Source of the DNA: Apiotrichum sp. Y4204
Lineage: Eukaryota; Basidiomycota; Tremellomycetes; Trichosporonales; Trichosporonaceae
Length of the DNA: 64,000 nt
Direction of reading: 5' to 3'
Assembly (NCBI GenBank): GCA_025531455.1
Contig: JAMYHL010000009.1
Span: 496,001-560,000 of the forward strand
Made by a program: the position numbers and the translations under genes. Numbering within the stretch: the first letter of the stretch is position 1; every line of letters begins with the position of its first letter. Below are positions 44,916-55,559 of this stretch, one piece after another. The notes beneath the pieces were generated by a model, which saw nothing but the letters and a program-made list of their open reading frames with translations, did not search any database and had not been told where the DNA came from.

Positions 44916-47143
44916 ATGGCGCCAGTGGCGACCTCATCAATAGCGACGGGCCTCCTGGTGATGGCGACGGCCGCCAGTGTGGTTCGGGCGTATGACCCCA
45001 ATCTCACATTCAACTATACTGTGCCGGACACAGCGCGATTCATCCGCTATGTGTCGGGGCAGGGCATTCCCGAGACGAACGAGAACGACACAAACTGGTA
45101 CACGCGTTTCGAGACGACCGACCGCCCCGAGGAGAAGAGCCTGTTCGGCGGTGGCGCGACGGAACACCACGCCGACTCTATCCATCCCAACTACATGACC
45201 TTTTCGTTTGTCGGCACACGCGCAATCGTCAATGGCTACGCGAAGGGATTCCAGAGAGGCGACGCCTCAAATACCGCCGAGGGCGCACCACAGGGTTCGC
45301 TGGCGATCAACTACACCTCGAATGTCAGGACTGTGAATGTGTCGACCCCAAGTGGCGGCGTGCTCGCCGACACGGGCGATCTACCGTTCGGAACCCACAA
45401 CATCAAGTTGACGCTGCCCGAGGCCAAGGCCGGCCTGTGGGTGACGAACGGGCTTACTGTCCAGACCCAGATGCAGACCATGGCGTGAGTTTGGATCTAG
45501 ATGTGTGGATCTGATCCCCTAGAAACAACTTCTCCGCAGTCCCCGTCTACACGGAGTTTGCCGCGGAGGGCGAGAACCTAAACTCACGATGGAGCTTTTC
45601 AAAGCGTGGATGGACGGCCGACACGCCTTTTGACCAGGCTGGTGAGGCCCACGATTCTTCCTGCTGAACGAGATGTGAGGAGGGGCTGGCTAATGCCGCA
45701 GGCAATCTGAGCACAATGGAACCTTGGTCAAGCTATGTCCACGCGACCGCGGTTGGCAGCGAGGGATCCGGTGCAAGCGTATCCATTGACATTCCGGCCA
45801 ACACCTCGTTCATCGTCATCAACGGTACAAGCGGGCCAAGCGCCGGCAATTACTTTATTACCTTTGAATCTGATGGCGCATCACTAAGCCATGCGACTAT
45901 AATAACAGGCTCAGCAGGGGCCTTGTGGGTTGCGCCGGTGACACTCGGCAGTGCAACACTTGACCCCACTGCAAAGTACAACATTACTATCGTCGGGGAT
46001 AAGGGCGTCGGAGCACTGGGTCTTTCGATTCACAGTCTGACCTACTATGGCGGTGTCCTGTGAGTTCTCTGACCAAGAAGTACTTGCTAACGTTGCCAGC
46101 GACAACTTTCCCAACCTGCCTGCTGAGGCCCCTACAAGCACCGGTGCGGGCGGGGCCACTCCCACCGGCTCCTCCTCTACCTCTAGCGGCGCTGCCGCTG
46201 GAACGAGCAATTCGCGGACAAATACCGGAGCCATCGCTGGCGGTGTTGTAAGTTTCTGTCCCCTCTACGGCTTGCTGACAGATAGGTCGGTGGCATCGTG
46301 GGCTTGGCGCTCATTATCGGGGCGATCATCTGGTTCATGCGTCGCCGGCGCCAGAAAGTGTGAGTGTCGGCCTGAGGCACTGGTGTCTATCCAATCACAC
46401 TAATTCTCTTCAGCAATCGCGCCGATCCAGCCAACTTTGTCGTCGACGACACGCTCGACTCGCCCAACCCATTCACCGTCACCGAGTCCCGGTCAGAAAA
46501 GCAATCCTACTTGACGGGATCACAGTCTGGCCAGTCGCATTCGGGCGGTTCCCACTCCGGCCTTGTTCACGGCGACAACCAGTCTCGCTCGGGCGGCTAC
46601 TCGTCTCCCCCTTCGTCTGACGGCTACACGAGCGAGCAGCTCGGATATCTTGCCCCGCCACCTGCCGTCGGTGCTGATTCCCGTGGCTTCAACACTCTTC
46701 TCTCCCCAGTCTCTCCGGCATCTCCCCCGAAGTGGACAATTCATGGTTCACCCACATCACCTGCTGCTGCCGCCTCGCCGTCATCACCCATGGCATCTAC
46801 GACGACACCGTTCGCCGCTCTTGGTACCGACATGGGTAGATCGGTTCCGGAAGGCGCGGGCGGCTCGAATCTTGTCCGCAGTTCACGGACTCGGCGCCCA
46901 CGGCGCCAGGGTCCTCGTGTGCACCAGGAGGCAGACGGAGGAAGCCTACATCCAGACGACGACGGGGAGAGCGATGAGGAGGACGACGTCGTCCTAGTTC
47001 CGCCCTCCTATGACGAGGCGTGGAACCGTGGCCGCGGAGGCGGACGATCGGGTGGCAACCGCAGGGACAGACCCCGGCCCGCGCAGCAGCAGCCCAACCG
47101 TAGTTCGTGGACCAACGAGCTCGCGATGCGGCTCAAGCGGTAA
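44916..47143 (+). CDS. Type I membrane glycoprotein, basidiomycete-type, unknown function (665 aa)
   Basis: Six exons: 44916-45484, 45523-45641, 45702-46059, 46100-46247, 46286-46359 and 46414-47143. The N-terminus MAPVATSSIATGLLVMATAA is a signal peptide ending near VVRAYD. The ~380-residue outside part is beta-rich with many N-glycosylation sites (NLTF, NYTV, NDTN, NYTS, NVST, NTSF, NGTS, NITI) and looks like two repeated beta-sandwich modules. A Ser/Thr/Gly/Ala-rich stalk leads to one membrane segment, GGIVGLALIIGAIIWFM, followed by RRRR. The inside tail (about 250 residues) is Ser/Pro-rich with an acidic patch and PPSYDEAW, a PY-type motif that could recruit a Rsp5-like ubiquitin ligase. 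This architecture is common among uncharacterised basidiomycete surface proteins; I cannot name a function. Confidence 0.82.
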
Positions 47144-48001
47144 TTTTTGACGGAGCTGGACTCTGAACCACCCCAATATCACTCAAATATTTTAGTATTA
47201 ACCATGTATACTGTGCTTCGATCGGGGCGAGGTACGTGGCGCGGCTCCGGCCCCTCGATGAGAGTAAAGTTTGGAGGGCGGAGGTCAGGCGACCAGGCCT
47301 GGCAGGTAGATAATCGACCATACTGCCGATGTCTCATTCCTAGGCACACCGAACGTGCTGTGCTCATTCCACATGGAGTTGGAACCTACAATAGTTACAT
47401 AGCTCCAATGCAGTGGGCTTATTGTTCAGATAGGCGTCCGCCTCCGAAGCCACTCGCCACCGCGCTTGCGGCCCGTCACACCGCCACGAGCCCCACGCCA
47501 CTTCACCACCTCCCCCGCACGGCCCGACACGGTCCGCAAACCTAGACTCCGGCGGATCTGGTTTGTCAAAATGGTCATCATCTGCACCGCCATGGAGAGT
47601 CGTATGCGCGAATATGCTTGATAGTCAGGTCGGAGGCAGAAGAACGAGGGAGAGTATGCGTCGGCCTGGCATGAAACTTCAGGAGTTCATTTCACGCGCG
47701 TCCTGAGTGGGAATCGCGTGGTTCGTCAACTGCCAGCTTCGAAGCTTCTGAGCTTCTGCGCATCTGCGCTTCTGCAGCTTCTTTGCATTCCTCGATGGAT
47801 TGAATTCCTTGCGCCCAGGCGGATCTGCTAAATCCCGGATCCGCCGGAACCTGATCAGCCAGATCCTCTTTCACCGACGTTGGATCTGAATCCCCCACGT
47901 TTCAGCTAGTCTCGATTACGTTGATCATCTCTCTGACAGATTTCAAGCACAAACAAACTTCGCCATCTCTTCATCCCACCTCCCGTCTGAGCCCTCACCC
48001 A
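47144..48001. other. Intergenic region between membrane glycoprotein and USB1
   Basis: This 0.86-kb region holds imperfect GCTTCTG repeats near 47735-47780. A 68-codon minus frame (47692-47898) looks protein-like but has only a GTG start and no supportable upstream exon, so it is not called. The last 60 bp form the USB1 leader. Confidence 0.4.
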
Positions 48002-48963
48002 ATGCTGGGGCTAGACTACTCGTCCTCCGACACCTCCGACGAAGCTCCCCCGAAGCGGTGGGTACCTGCTCTTCAATATTGCTGACAAAAGGCAAAAGAC
48101 GAGCGCGACGACTTCCAAGCCAGCGGAACCCAAGCCCGAGCCCACGCGCAATTCCAAACCAAAGCCGAAGACGAGGGCTCTCCCCCGTCTACCGGAGACA
48201 TACGACCCACCACCAGACGACCCGGCCGCCCACGGCGGGCGCGTGCGTGCCCGCCCCTTTGCCGCCGGCGACTGGTATGCGCACGTGTACGTCGAGCGTG
48301 AGTCCTGAACCCGGGATGGAGCTGACGGCAGTCGCGGTTGATGTCGACGCGTTCGCCGCGCTTGCGCCCATGGTCGATGCCGCGAGGGATTGCGTACCCA
48401 TTACCATACACTCACTGCTCGACGACTCCTCGCTCGGAACTGGGTCGGAAACTCCAGAAAACCGTTCGCCACTACACATCTCGCTGACGCATCCACTCCC
48501 GCTGAGTGGCCACGTCGCGCGCGCGTTCGCCCCCTCGCTGACCGCTGCGCTTGCGCGGACGCGTGTGCAGCCGTTCGCGGTGTCCCTCGCGACGCCGAAG
48601 ATCTACCATAATGACGCGACGCCGCGGCGCGCGTTCGTCGCCCTCCGTGTTGGCGCTGGCGCACGCGAGCTGCGTAACGTCCTCGACCGGGTCGTGCGGC
48701 CAGCCGTGCGTGGTGAGGCGTACTTTGCTGAACCTGAGTGGCATGCCAGTCTTGCGTGGTGCCTTGACGAGCGGAAAAGTCCGAGTGCTGAGCCGCACGA
48801 TAATACCGATGACAATGGGGAAGATACGTCGCCGTTTCCATTATCTCTTCTCGACACGCTTGAGGCGCAGATGAGCGCAGTACGCGAGCTACCCCCGTGG
48901 ATCGTGCGCGACATTTGTGTCAAGGTCGGTAAAGACGTAGTCAGAATACCCTTATCGCTATAG
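48002..48963 (+). CDS. USB1: U6 snRNA 3' phosphodiesterase Usb1/Mpn1 (297 aa)
   Basis: Three exons: 48002-48057, 48092-48297 and 48332-48963. Usb1 trims and caps the 3' end of U6 snRNA with a cyclic phosphate, stabilising it for splicing. The start MLGLDYSSSDTSDEAPPK resembles the typical L-x-x-Y-S-S-S opening of the family. The two catalytic 2H motifs are LHISLTH (residues about 137-143) and EWHASLAW (about 225-232), each with the H-x-S pattern, separated by about 88 residues as expected. RVRARPFAAGDWYAHVYVEL matches the family's R-x-x-P-H/F-x-x-G-x-W-x-x-H-V-Y segment. The length fits the family (about 260-320 aa). Its 3' end lies 223 bp from the end of the glycine decarboxylase gene. Confidence 0.9.
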
Positions 48964-49186
48964 AACAGCCATAGAACACTTGTACAACATCTGAGAATCC
49001 TGCCCCTGCATCATCATCTGTGAATCCCTTTACATCATTGATATGTTATAACACTTTTGTCTACTAGTCTGCAAGGTTGAACTCTGCACATGCGATTGGG
49101 GTATGGGTTGTTGAACTGCTGAGGGTATACCATGATAATGTTCTGAAACCGAGAACAGAGCGAGAGCTCGAAGGACCACTCGTCCC

Positions 49187-52100
49187 TTAGGCATACTCCT
49201 CGACAGTGCCGCACTCGCAGATGAGGTTGAGGTCGCCGGCAGCGTCGTCAACACGGCCGACCGAGGGCCAGAACTTGGAGTGGCGCAGGTTCTTGACGGG
49301 GTACGCGGCCTTCTCACGCGAGTAGGGGCGGTCCCACTCCTCGGCGGTAATGACCGAGAGAGGGTGGGGGGCGTTCTTGAAGACGTTGTTGTCGGCAGAC
49401 TGCTTGCCCTCGATGACCTCGTCGACCTCACCACGGATCGCGATGAGCGCGTCAATAAGACGGTCAATCTCGTGCTTGGGCTCCGACTCGGTGGGCTCGA
49501 TCAGCCAGCAGCTGGAGATGGGCCACTGAGCGGTGGGAGGGTGGAACGAGTAGTCCTGGAGACGCTTCGAGAAGTCCGGCACGCGGAGACCAGCCTTCTC
49601 CTCAAACTCAGCGAGGTCGAGGAGACACTCGTGGGCAACACGACCGTTCTTGTTGGTGAAGCGGATGTTGTAGTACGGGCGGAGGCGCTCGGCAATGTAG
49701 TTGGCGTTGAGGAGAGCCATCTTGGAGGCGTTGGTGAGGCCCTCACCGCCGAGCATCTTGATGTACGCCCACGAGATGAGGTTGATCGAGGCCGAGCCGT
49801 AGGGGGCAGCGGCGACAGCCTTGACGGCCTTCTCGCCACCAACACCACGAACGACGGGGTGGCCGGGAAGGAAGGGGGCAAGGTGCTTCTTGACCGAGAT
49901 GGGGCCGATACCGGGACCACCACCACCGTGGGGAATCGAGAAGGTCTTGTGCAGGTTGGTGTGCGAGACGTCACCGCCAACGCGGCCGAGCGAGGTAAGA
50001 CCAATAAGGGCGTTGGCGTTGGCACCGTCGACGTAAACCTGACCACCGTTCTCGTGCACGATGCGGTTGGCCTCCTCAATACCCTCGTCGAAGGTACCAA
50101 AGGTCGAGGGGTAGGTGACCATGAACGCCGCAAGGTTGTCCTTGTGCTTCTCGGCCTTCTCCTTGAGGTCGACAAGGTCGAGCGAACCGTCGGCAAGAGC
50201 CTTGATAGGAACAACCTTGTAGCCGATCATGGCAGCAGACGCCGGGTTGGTGCCGTGGGCCGAGAGGGGGATAAGGCAGACGTCACGGTGACCCTCACCG
50301 CGCGACTCGTGGTAGGCGTGGATGACCTTAAGACCAGCAAACTCGCCGGAGGCACCCGAGTTGGGCTGGACCGAGGTGGCGTCATACCCGGTGACGAGCG
50401 AGAGGTCACGCTCAATCTCGTCGAGCATGGTCTTGTAGCCCTCAACCTGGTTCTGGGGAACGAAGGGGTGGACACCGCCAAACTCCTTCCACGAAAGAGG
50501 GTTCATCGACGAGGTCGAGTTGAGCTTCATGGTGCACGAGCCGAGAGGGATCATACCGTGGACGAGCGAGTAGTCCTTCTGCTGGAGGTGCATCATGTAG
50601 CGGAGCATGTCGGTCTCCGAGTGGTGGCGGTTGAAGACAGGCTGGGTGAGGAAGGGGGTGGTACGGACAAGCGCGTTGTCAATTGGGGCGGTGGCCGACT
50701 CAGCGTTGAGCGAGAGAGCACGCGAGGCCTTGTCGAGAACATCAGGCGAGATGTCGGACTCGCCCTTGACACGGTAGAAGACGTTGACGATGTCGGTCAG
50801 GTCGAGAGGACCAACGGACTCGTCGAGAGTGACACCAACAGTCTTGCCGTCAATGCGACGGAAGTTGATACCGGCAGCGACCGAGGCATCGTGAACCTGG
50901 GCGGCAGTGACACCAGCAGACGAGACATCAATAGTAAGAGTGTCGAAGAACGACTTGTTGGTGATAGTGAAACCAAGCTCCTTGAGCTGCTCAGCGAGGA
51001 CGCGAGTGAGCTGGTGGGTCTTGCCGGCGATCTTGCGCAGGCCCTCGGGGCCGTGGTAGACAGCGTACATGGCAGCCATGTTGGCGAGAAGCGCCTGGGC
51101 AGTGCAGACGTTCGAGGTGGCCTTCTCACGACGAATGTGCTGCTCACGAGTCTGGAGCGCGAGGCGGTAGGCCGGCGCACCCTGGGTGTCCTTGGAGAGA
51201 CCAACAATACGTCCGGGGATCTTGCGCTTGAGCTCCTCGGTACAGGCGAAGAACGCGGCGTGGGGACCACCAAAGCCAGCGGGAACACCGAAGCGCTGGG
51301 TGTTACCGCAGACGATGTCGGCACCCCACTCTCCAGGAGGCTTGAGCATGGTGAGAGCAAGGAGGTCGGAAGCGACGACGGTCTTGGCACCGTGGGCCTT
51401 GACCTTCTCGGTGACAGCAGCCCAGTCATCGATCTCACCGTTCACGTCGGGGTACTGAACAAGGACACCCATGAGCTTGTCGCCAATCTTGTCGACCGTG
51501 GCAGCGAAGGCCTCGTTCGACTCGGCGACCTGGAGCTCAACGCCGAAGCCAGGAGCGCGTGCCTGGAGGACAGCCAGGGTCTGGGGAGCAACAGTGGGCG
51601 AAACAAGGAAGACATTCTTGCCCTTGGAGTACTTGTTCTTGGGGATGGAGGCAACGCACATGGCCATGCCCTCGGCAGCGGCAGTGGCCTCGTCGAGGAG
51701 CGATGCATTGGCAATGGGGAGACCGGTGAGCTGGATGGCGACGGTCTGATAGTTGATGAGCGATTCGAGGCGACCCTGCGACTGCTCGGGGGAGTAGGGA
51801 GTGTAAGCGGTGTACCAGGCGGGGTTCTCGAAGACGTTGCGCTGGACAACAGGGGGCACAACGGCGTTGTGGTATCTGATGTTAGTCCAACAGAACTAAT
51901 GGAGAGGAGCGCGGCAATCACCGCAGATCCACATGATCGCACTTAGCTCGTCGGGACGACGGCAGAGGCGGCAGTGGGCAATCTGGCAGCTGACTTCTTG
52001 CCCACTTGTATTCGGCCCACCGATTCCTGCAACTCACCCCATACCAATGTAGCTCTTCATGGGCCTGTTCATGTTGGCAAGCTGCTCAGCCCGGCGGCGG

Positions 52101-52468
52101 AGCTCGAGCTCGGAAAGGGGGGCAATGTCCTTGGAAGTGTACTCGGGAATGCGGACCGAGTCGGGGACGGTGGCCTTGATGAACTCCTCCATGGTCTTGT
52201 AGCCGAGCGTGGAGAGCATGTCCTGCACATCCTTGTCGGTGGGGCCCTCGTGGCGGCGCTGGAACGTGTCGAGCGGGGTGAAGATGGACTCGGTCGAAGC
52301 CTGGAAAGGCTTCGCCCGCGAGCTGGGGTGCGGCTGGGTGGCGGTGGTCGAAGAGCCGAGAACGCGGGTGGGCTGGGGCGAGAGCACGCGGACCGAGGTG
52401 TGGAGAGCACGCTGGGGAATCGACAGCGGCACGCGCAGAGCGCGACGCGAGATGCGTGCGAGAGACAT
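49187..52468 (-). CDS. GCV2: Glycine dehydrogenase (decarboxylating), P-protein, mitochondrial (1,039 aa)
   Basis: Two exons, 52038-52468 and 49187-51875, with a 162-bp intron. The P-protein decarboxylates glycine using pyridoxal phosphate, the first step of the mitochondrial glycine cleavage system. MSLARISRRALRVPLSIPQR is an Arg-rich presequence. Family motifs: FQRRHEGPTDKDVQDMLSTLG, MKSYIGMGYHNAVVPPVVQR (the exon join), NPAWYTAYTPYSPEQSQGRL, SMNPLSWKEFGGVHPFVP, YVDGANANALIGL and the PLP lysine in SHTNLHKTFSIPHGGGGPG, plus WPISSCWLIEPTESEPKHEI. Length matches other eukaryotic P-proteins (about 1,030 aa). The unusually clean codon use (strong C-ending bias) suggests high expression; the long antisense open frame is a by-product of that bias. 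Confidence 0.97.
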
Positions 52469-54841
52469 GGTGAGAAGGAGAGGGGTGGGGGAAGAAGAAG
52501 GGGGAGAAAGTGAGGGAGATGGGTTACAGCGGCTTTTTATGGGCCTGCTTGACAATGACGACTGGCGGGGTGCGGACTAATACCCGGGTCCCGGACACAC
52601 AATCAACGGCGGGTTGTGACGACAACGACAACAACGACAAGGACAGCGGCGACGAGAGTGGGCGTGGGAACCGCCTTTCAATGGAGGGTGAGGTGGGGAG
52701 GGGGAGAAGAAAAGTGGGGGATCGGGGATGCATTGCTCTCTTTATGGTATTCTAAATCTCGTTTGTTCGCATCGTTCGTACTGGTCGCGGCGGGCCATCC
52801 GTCCTGTCCCGGCTTGGAAAACGGATCAAGGATCCAACCAGTGACGGCGACAGGCTCTCGTGCTCTCTAGCTCTCGCTGTGCGCGCTGTGTGCATCGCCG
52901 CCTGGCGCGACATTGTGCCTGGACGCCTGGCTGGCAGGCTGGCAGCCGGCTGGGTGGTCTCATTGCTGTTGTTGGATAGCGATTGTAGTTGATTTTCCAA
53001 CAATCCACCAGGATAACAGAAATCCTTGGAAAACAAAGTTGCCTCACGCGAAGACGGCTGGTGGCCCAACAGGGGTCCTGAGCTCCTAGCCTCCTGGCCC
53101 AGCACACTGCCCACGCTGTACACTCTGCGCTTGTGCGTCCCCCCATATGCCGCTCTCTCTCTCCATTCCACCTCCACTCTGACCCTCCACTCAAAAAGGT
53201 CGAGGGGGCCTAGCCAGCAAAGGGTCATTTCCAAAATCAACAATCCCAGACGCGTTGCCTTCTGCAGTCCACACGCGGCCAAACGGGGCCCACTTGCCTG
53301 ACGCTCCTTCAACCGGTCGCCACTTCCACCATTTCCAGTCTTTTCCCAGCATCGCCTGTTCTTCACTATACATGCATCCATGCATGGACGATTGCTTTGC
53401 AGCATATGCGACAAAATCATGCTTTCCCCACGGGACAAGATGTCCACAATCAAATCATTGAGGGTCAGGAAGCTACAGAAGCAAGGATTGCTCGGAATTT
53501 TCGGTTCTGACCGAATCACGACCCTGCCCACAGGCACAAAAAAGTGCGCTGTGGTGGGTGTATTTTCCAACAATCCAAGAAATTGTATTCCTGAATCCCC
53601 GGTCGGCGCCATCGTTCGGCCCAGATCGTCCAATGTCCAACCACAACAGCCGGTCATGGACCATAAAAAGGGGCTAGCCACTCATCTAATTCCAACACGG
53701 ACACGGAGCACGCTTGCATTGGTGGGCTAGGAGACTGTCGTGGAAATACAAAAGTAATATAAGCTGTATGGGCTGTCGGCCAGATATCGGGCAAAGGTGA
53801 GGATCTGAGGACTATAAGGAATGGGAGCACCATGCCGTTTGGGGACGGAGACGAGCCGCTGGCAGCATGGGATTAGAGCTAATCCACAGATCCACAGATC
53901 AACAGAATCTAGCGTTTCGCATCTTGCCTTCCCTTCCTTCTCGGCACAGACTTGATCATCATGATCAGCATGATCTACATCACGCCAAAAGCCGCTGGCC
54001 GATCTACCGATGTGTTGGGATTGCTGGCTTTCAAAGGGAAAGCAATTCATGGACAAAGAAGGCAAATCGACCACGGCAATCGTGATCGGCGGGTGAAGAA
54101 ACTCCGAAAGTCGAGGGCGCCGAGATGACACTGATTGAATCTAACAACAGCAAGGCTATCACAGCATCGTTAGCTAGAGGGTGTCGCGTCGGCGGTGCAG
54201 ATCGTTATCTCAAGCTCCCTCGCGAGCCCCCACGGAGCCCACAATGATGACGACTATCGCAGTCGAAACACCCGATCAGAGTGGAGAAAGGGCGAGAAAT
54301 GACTGGCGCAGAGGATGGATAAGATAGGAGATGTGTGGCTAATCTGCGGTTATCACTCGGTTGGATGAACCATGACGTGGACTTTAGTGGAAGGTGTCGT
54401 CATCACGTGCAGGTTAGCCTCTGATCAGCTAATCAGGTTCGTAAATGAGGTTTCTTCCCACTTATTTCTTACATTCCTAATTCTGACCTATTACCGGATA
54501 CCGTTCGCCTCAAGTCCTTACCGCCAGCCTCCCAGCTCCCCCATAAGTAGTCCGGTAGGTGTGGCAAGATAGCAGTGATCGTGCTGAGTCGGTCTCGAAT
54601 TGGCCCTATCATCTCCGAGACCCAACACTGATGCATAAGTCTGAAGCCCGTCGAGACCGGCTCCGGGCAAGAAAATATGCTGGAAGGGCAAAGAAGAAGC
54701 GATCTTAGTCCCTATCGGGAAACACGTGCAATGATATTCGAGTTGGGCTCGTCGGTGTTCCCAGTTGCACGAGTTGGGGACCTGGTCGTGCTTGCAGACA
54801 ACTTCTAGCCGACCGGGTGATCAGGGTTTTGGGTCTTGCAC

Positions 54842-55290
54842 TCATTGCTCAAGGCCCAGCCGAGCTTGGTTGAGCCCTTCCAGACAGGCGCAGTGGAAGT
54901 GGCCAAGCCCCATCTGGTAGCGATTGGTCTTGAAGTTGTAACGCGCTGCCTCGATGGCCCACGCGATGACGACATCACTAACGAAAACCTGAAGTTCATA
55001 GTCTAACGTGCTCCAGAGGTTATCCGCACTCCTGTGCGGAGTGCACTTGGCAGTAAGGTCGTTGCGGGCCCATTAGACAGCCGGTTGGTTCTAAAAGAGC
55101 GGCGCAGCGCTGTATTGGCGAGAAACGTCGTTGGTCATGTCCAGGATGGCTTTAGATCTTCTAAGGTGCCGGCAATGCCCCGATCGTTCATGGTGATGTT
55201 TGTCTTGGTGCGCGGGTCAGCGGTGCCGTCTTCAAACGGCGTTAACGAGGCCAGAAGGAGGGCTGGAGGTCCTATTGCTAACACTCCGTT
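54842..55290 (-). pseudogene. Decayed coding remnant of unidentified family
   Basis: Read on the minus strand, 55138-55290 encodes a protein-like stretch with PRTKTNITMNDRGIAGTLED. A one-base frame shift near 55160 leads into a second frame that reads AILDMTNDVSRQYSAAPLF, then two in-frame stops (TAG at 55091-55093, TAA at 55073-55075), then 76 further open codons including NLWSTLDYELQVFVSDVVIA and ARYNFKTNRYQMGLG, ending at a stop at 54842-54844. Both stops differ by one base from a Gln codon. The composition and continuity across the breaks suggest an inactivated gene fragment and not chance. I do not recognise the family, and exons joined by unrecognised introns are an alternative explanation. 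Confidence 0.35.
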
Positions 55291-55501
55291 CTATTGTGAG
55301 GAGGGATGCGCATCGGCCCCAACTTCTTTAGAGAAGTGAGGACTATGTCTGAACTTCTAGTTTTGATGGTGAGCAGCGGAAGTCGGGGAGTCTATTGTGA
55401 CGTGCCGTCGTGGACGTCTGATGCGTGGCGCGTGGCTGACGGCATCCCTGCCTTAAAACATCACACGATCATCGACAGATCTGTTCAAGCCGCCACAGAC
55501 G

Positions 55502-55559
55502 CATTGTTTACTCAGCGTTCTCACTGCTGCCATTGTTTACTCAGCGTTCTCATTGCCGC
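55502..55559 (+). repeat. 29-bp tandem duplication (two units)
   Basis: Units 55502-55530 and 55531-55559 both begin CATTGTTTACTCAGCGTTCT and differ only at two positions near their ends. It lies upstream (on the minus strand) of the decayed coding remnant. Confidence 0.9.

Noticed and set aside
47692..47898. 68-codon minus-strand protein-like frame
   Set aside because: Begins only with GTG after an in-frame stop; I tried an upstream exon in the USB1 promoter but no splice join kept the frame open.
49280..51946. 888-codon plus-strand frame over the P-protein gene
   Set aside because: Antisense by-product of strong C-ending codon bias; composition (Val/Gly/Leu/Asp/Arg only) has no domain character.
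52752..53681. 309-codon minus-strand frame
   Set aside because: Long but without recognisable motif, with overlapping frames on the other strand and no supporting introns or conserved segment; GC-rich DNA yields such frames by chance. Transcript data could reverse this.
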